64,000 nt of DNA from Labilibaculum sp041595635. Lineage in GTDB: Bacteria > Bacteroidota > Bacteroidia > Bacteroidales > Marinifilaceae. The position numbers and the translations under genes are program-made. Location of the stretch: positions 45,832-109,831 of the forward strand of contig NZ_JBFHJW010000006.1 of assembly GCF_041595635.1 (NCBI RefSeq), given 5' to 3'. The number at the start of each line of letters is the position of its first letter. Within the stretch, counting starts at the first letter, position 1. The notes beneath the pieces are model-generated. The model saw only the letters and a program-made list of their open reading frames with translations, did no database searches and was not told the DNA's origin. Shown in pieces: positions 60,924-64,000 of this stretch.

Positions 60924-63074
60924 ATGGAAATTCAAGATAAAATACAAGAAAAAATAAACGATGAAGTTTTGCACAACAACTTAAAAAGTTTTGCAAAAGC
61001 ATATAAAGCTTCGAAAGAAAATGCCTACAAAGGATTGGATTTTGAAGCCCTACGAACCAAGGTTCATGATATAAAAGACAGAGACCTAAACAAGATAATG
61101 GAACAATTCCACTTGTTTAAAGCAAATGTAGAAAAGCACGGCTGCTCTGTTTTTCAGGCAAAAACGAGTGAAGATGCATGCAAGTACATTGCTGGTGTAA
61201 TGAAAAAGCACAATGTTAAATACATGGTAAAAAGTAAATCGATGACTTCTGAAGAGATTCTACTGAACCATTATTTAGAGAAAGAAGGCCTACACCCGAT
61301 TGAAACTGATTTGGGAGAATGGATTCTTCAATTGGCCAATGAGCATCCATCGCACATGGTAATGCCAGCCATTCACAAAACCAGACAGCAGGTTGCAAAA
61401 ATCTTTAGTGATTATACCGGAGAAGCCGTAGACCCTGATAATATTAATGCAATGGTTGAAATTGCTCGTCGATTTCTTCGCGAATCTTATTTTAAAGCTG
61501 GTGTTGGAATGACCGGAGCTAATGTTGCTGTAGCCAGTACTGGTACTATTGGCTTAGTAACGAACGAAGGAAATGCTCGTTTAACCTCAACAGTACCTCC
61601 TGTGCATATTGTTTTAGTTGGATATGAGAAATTGTGTGACAATTTTAATCAAGCTTTAGATATTGTTCGAGTGTTGCCGAAAAGTGCTACTGGACAAATT
61701 ATTACTTCCTATACTACCTGGATTAAAGGTAGAGTGCCCGCTCATAAAAGTGAAGACGGCATCAAAGAAACTCATTATGTATTTTTAGATAATGGTCGTT
61801 TAGCTTTTTTAGAACACCCCAAATTTAAGGAAGCATTAAAGTGTATTCGTTGTGGTAGTTGTGCCAATATTTGTCCTGCTTACGAAATGGTTGGAGGTCA
61901 CGTTTATGGTGATCGTTATATAGGTTCTATAGGATTGATACTAACTGCACTTTATCAAGGCGATGAAGCTGCCAAAGACATTTTAAAAATGTGTATTGGT
62001 TGTCGTGCCTGCTCTTTTAATTGCCCTGCAGGCATTGATTTACAATCTTTAATTTCAGAATTGAAATTGGTTGTGGGCAAAAAATATGGAATCAATCCAA
62101 TAAAGAAAAAAGTTTTTAAAGGCTTGGTTGCTAAGCCCGACAGAATGAAAGCAGTCTTGAATTTGGGAGCTAACTTTCAATTTCCTCTGACGAAAACCAA
62201 TAAATTAAATGACGAAAAAATAATTTCAAAGGTTCCAATGCTACCTAAAGAGATGGATTTTAGAAAATTTCCAGCCTTGGCTTCCAAAACTTTTAGCAAG
62301 CGTTTCCATAAAGAGGGATACGATGAGTTTACTTCTGACAAAAAAGTATTCTTTTACCCTGGATGTGCTACTGAATATTTTTATCCAAACATGGGATTAG
62401 CAATGGTTAAACTTCTTCAGAAGTCTGGTTTTCAGGTTGATATTCCTACAAAAGCGGCATGTTGTGGTATTCCTGCAATAGCATCAGGTGATCCAGAAAA
62501 TGCCAAAACCATGATTTACAATACGCTGGACAACTTAGAAGATCCAAAAAATTATGAGGCTTTATTGGTATCGTGTCCTACCTGTGGAGGAGCCATTAAG
62601 CACGAATTTTTAGATTTTACCAAAGAAGATCCTAACCGATATAAGAAGGCTACTCAATTGGGAGATATGGTAACACCCATTGGAAAATTTTTAGAAGATA
62701 ACAACATCCAATTTAAGGTAAAAGGGAATATGAAGGTAACCTATCATACTCCTTGTCATGATACCAGATCATTAGGTTATTCAGCAGAATCATTCCTTTC
62801 AAAATTAATTGGAAAACAGTTTATTCCATTAACCGATAGTAATGTGTGTTGTGGATTTGGTGGAACCTATTCTCTCGACTTTGCAACCATATCGAATGGA
62901 ATTTTAGATAAAAAAATAGAAAATATAGTGGCAAGTAAGGCCGAGATATTGGTTACAGATTGTCCAGGTTGTGTGATGCAAATTAATGGTGGATTGATGC
63001 ACAAAAATGTACCTGTAAAAGTACTTCACTTGTCTGAATTCATTGAAAATTATTTAGAACGAATTGAAAAATAA
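60924..63074 (+). CDS. lutB: LutB-LutA fusion: LUD, 4Fe-4S and CCG domains
   Basis: 716 residues joining the two other Lut subunits. Residues about 60-300 are the LUD domain of LutB/YkgF (VKSKSMTSEEILLNHYLEKE and VASTGTIGLVTNEGNARLTS). Two 4Fe-4S motifs follow (CIRCGSCANICP near 310, CIGCRACSFNCP near 355). The C-terminal third is a LutA/YkgE-type pair of CCG domains (FFYPGCATEYFYPN, ACCGIP, VSCPTCGG, then TPCHDTRSLG, CCGFGGTYSL, CPGCVM). In E. coli and B. subtilis LutA and LutB are separate. The fused protein with LutC gives a complete L-lactate oxidising module. Terminator downstream. Confidence 0.9.
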   Translation: MEIQDKIQEKINDEVLHNNLKSFAKAYKASKENAYKGLDFEALRTKVHDIKDRDLNKIMEQFHLFKANVEKHGCSVFQAKTSEDACKYIAGVMKKHNVKYMVKSKSMTSEEILLNHYLEKEGLHPIETDLGEWILQLANEHPSHMVMPAIHKTRQQVAKIFSDYTGEAVDPDNINAMVEIARRFLRESYFKAGVGMTGANVAVASTGTIGLVTNEGNARLTSTVPPVHIVLVGYEKLCDNFNQALDIVRVLPKSATGQIITSYTTWIKGRVPAHKSEDGIKETHYVFLDNGRLAFLEHPKFKEALKCIRCGSCANICPAYEMVGGHVYGDRYIGSIGLILTALYQGDEAAKDILKMCIGCRACSFNCPAGIDLQSLISELKLVVGKKYGINPIKKKVFKGLVAKPDRMKAVLNLGANFQFPLTKTNKLNDEKIISKVPMLPKEMDFRKFPALASKTFSKRFHKEGYDEFTSDKKVFFYPGCATEYFYPNMGLAMVKLLQKSGFQVDIPTKAACCGIPAIASGDPENAKTMIYNTLDNLEDPKNYEALLVSCPTCGGAIKHEFLDFTKEDPNRYKKATQLGDMVTPIGKFLEDNNIQFKVKGNMKVTYHTPCHDTRSLGYSAESFLSKLIGKQFIPLTDSNVCCGFGGTYSLDFATISNGILDKKIENIVASKAEILVTDCPGCVMQINGGLMHKNVPVKVLHLSEFIENYLERIEK

Positions 63075-63183
63075 CAACTGAAAATTAGGGACTTTTATAA
63101 TGATAACAATAAGAAATTGGAAGATTTAAAACAAAAGCTTATTGATCTTCACATTTCATCCTGTTTTAGTTAAAATAATTGAG

Positions 63184-63217
63184 AGCTGTCTTTATATGCA
63201 TAAAGGCAGCTTTTTTT
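63184..63217 (+). terminator. Terminator of the lut operon
   Basis: An 11-bp stem (63184-63194 with 63201-63211, one G-U pair) followed by seven Ts. The rest of the 388-bp spacer (63075-63462) has no recognised feature. Confidence 0.88.
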
Positions 63218-63462
63218 ATAGATAGAACTTTATAAAGCGCTCATTACAAGCAAGAAAACGAAAACACAAAGCAGCTTTTATTTCTCAGTAATAGTGTTTT
63301 TTTCACAATTACTTATTGTAGTTACAAATAGAAAGACTCTTAATTTTGTTTTTCTTAAAATTGCAAAATACCATTAAAAATTTAAAGGTTCATAAATTAA
63401 TGAATTTTATAAACTAGACTTTTTCCTTTAGATTTGAATTATTAGAAAGAAATCTTTTAACT

Positions 63463-63783
63463 ATGAACGACAAAGAAGATCTCCCATTTCACCATTATAC
63501 GGATACCTACAAGAAAGTAAATATAATGGACGGTCACCCCGTTCTTTCTCTTGATCCGAACTTCCCCTTTGCAATGACTCGATTTGGCATCATGGATAAT
63601 GAATCGCAAACCGGAATTCCACATCGACATGATTATTATGAGATTTTATTTGTAGAGGAAGGTTTGGGACAGCATATCGTTGACTACGAATCATACGAAA
63701 TAAAGAATGCGAAGAATGCGAAGAATGCGAAGAATGATAATACTATATTTTTTTACTTTTTATTCGCTAATACAAAGCTTTAG
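63463..63783 (+). pseudogene. Truncated AraC-family regulator (sensor half only)
   Basis: Only the N-terminal cupin part of an AraC regulator can be read: MNDKEDLPFHHYTDTYKKVN..., with the cupin motif GIPHRHDYYEILFVEEGLG (His/Glu) to about residue 78. Then comes AKNAKNAKN, coded by a 9-bp tandem repeat, and after NTIFF the frame runs into the spacer/3' end of the converging gene and stops at residue 106. The HTH half is missing. Loss by deletion after repeat expansion is the likely history. If still translated it would be a stand-alone sensor domain. Confidence 0.6.
63703..63736. repeat. 9-bp tandem repeat AAGAATGCG, three copies plus part of a fourth
   Basis: Three exact units (63703-63711, 63712-63720, 63721-63729) and a partial fourth (AAGAATG, to 63736). 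The length of nine keeps the frame and adds Ala-Lys-Asn triplets to the truncated AraC protein. A slippage-prone microsatellite. Confidence 0.92.
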
Positions 63784-64000
63784 GATTCTTGCTCTTTTCA
63801 GGATCTACAACCGTACTTGTTGACCAATGTTCATCAATTTTTCCATCCTCATTGAGTCGGAAAGTATGCTGAATCAGGACCTTTTTACCGGGCAACTTTT
63901 TCCGATTTTGCATGTAAACAAAATCACCATCCGCCAATATATATGCTGGTTTAAATTTAATTCCTTTGGGTCTGTTTTTAAATTGGGGTGATGTTGTTAA
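63767..64000 (-). CDS. SnoaL/NTF2-like protein, 3' part
   Basis: The minus-strand frame is open to the right window edge and ends with TAG at 63767-63769; 77 residues are seen. The sequence includes FKPAYILADGDFVYMQNRKK, HTFRLNEDGKIDEHWS and a tail KSKNPKALY. The order strand - ADGD - strand - FRLNEDGKI-EHW is typical of SnoaL-like/NTF2-fold proteins (nuclear transport factor 2 family), often of unknown function in bacteria. The N-terminal part lies outside the window. Confidence 0.6.
   Translation of the reverse strand, partial: LTTSPQFKNRPKGIKFKPAYILADGDFVYMQNRKKLPGKKVLIQHTFRLNEDGKIDEHWSTSTVVDPEKSKNPKALY

Noticed and set aside
1..64000. tRNA, rRNA, CRISPR arrays, insertion sequences and prophage genes
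   Set aside because: None was seen by eye. No transposase or integrase motifs and no regularly spaced repeats; a tRNA search program could still find a missed tRNA.

Overview
The window looks like a chromosomal segment of a marine-type Bacteroidota bacterium, probably class Bacteroidia and something like the Marinilabiliales. That placement is inference. The visible reasons are low G+C, very AT-rich spacers, few strong Shine-Dalgarno sites, TAnnTTTG-type -7 boxes, a SusC/OMP_b-brl_3-type TonB-dependent receptor, PorT-like barrels, DUF4269/DUF2200/DUF3795 proteins and a menaquinone operon. I saw no rRNA, tRNA, CRISPR array, insertion sequence or prophage.

Left part (1-20 kb): housekeeping and accessory genes. 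These are the tail of a Crp/Fnr regulator, RarD, an outer-membrane protein with a DUF2007 protein, a lone receiver, exported MsrB, MarC and TauE/SafE membrane proteins, a TonB-dependent receptor, a patatin/PlsC lipid pair, a SIMPL protein, a DUF819 permease, DUF2200, a tandem DUF4269 pair, GNAT, HD, an MFS/AraC pair and a small barrel. Middle (20-34 kb): the menI-menF-menD-menB menaquinone operon, a cold-shock protein, an SRPBCC/DUF2892 operon, a DUF3795 protein, a histidine kinase that has lost its phospho-acceptor histidine, a fused double adenylate kinase with a decayed second half, a seven-haem NapC-like cytochrome, PdxH and a PfkB sugar kinase. At 34.5-38.0 kb is a 1163-residue protein that I read as a candidate pyrophosphate-type PEP carboxykinase.

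Right part (38-63 kb): a lactate island. A minus-strand operon runs small ORF -> lactate permease -> two paralogous FAD/Fe-S D-lactate-dehydrogenase-type enzymes -> porin. A plus-strand operon encodes a LutC-type LUD protein and a LutB-LutA fusion. Between them lie a divergent single LUD protein, an NtrC-type sigma-54 activator, its membrane sensor kinase with an ABC-substrate-binding-type sensor domain, and a soluble cyclic-nucleotide-domain kinase.

The strongest new signal ties these together. The three lactate-related units are each preceded by the same 11-base -24 core TTTTTGGCATT with TTG at the -12 spacing. Each also has a TGTTCA-N4-TGAACA palindrome about 100-113 bp upstream. A second palindromic site lies exactly 40 bp (centre to centre) further upstream in all three. 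The region therefore reads as a self-contained sigma-54/two-component lactate regulon: import, D-lactate oxidation, L-lactate oxidation through Lut, electrons to menaquinone, and possibly PEP formation from PEPCK. The far right end holds a truncated AraC gene with a 9-bp repeat expansion and the end of a SnoaL/NTF2-like gene.
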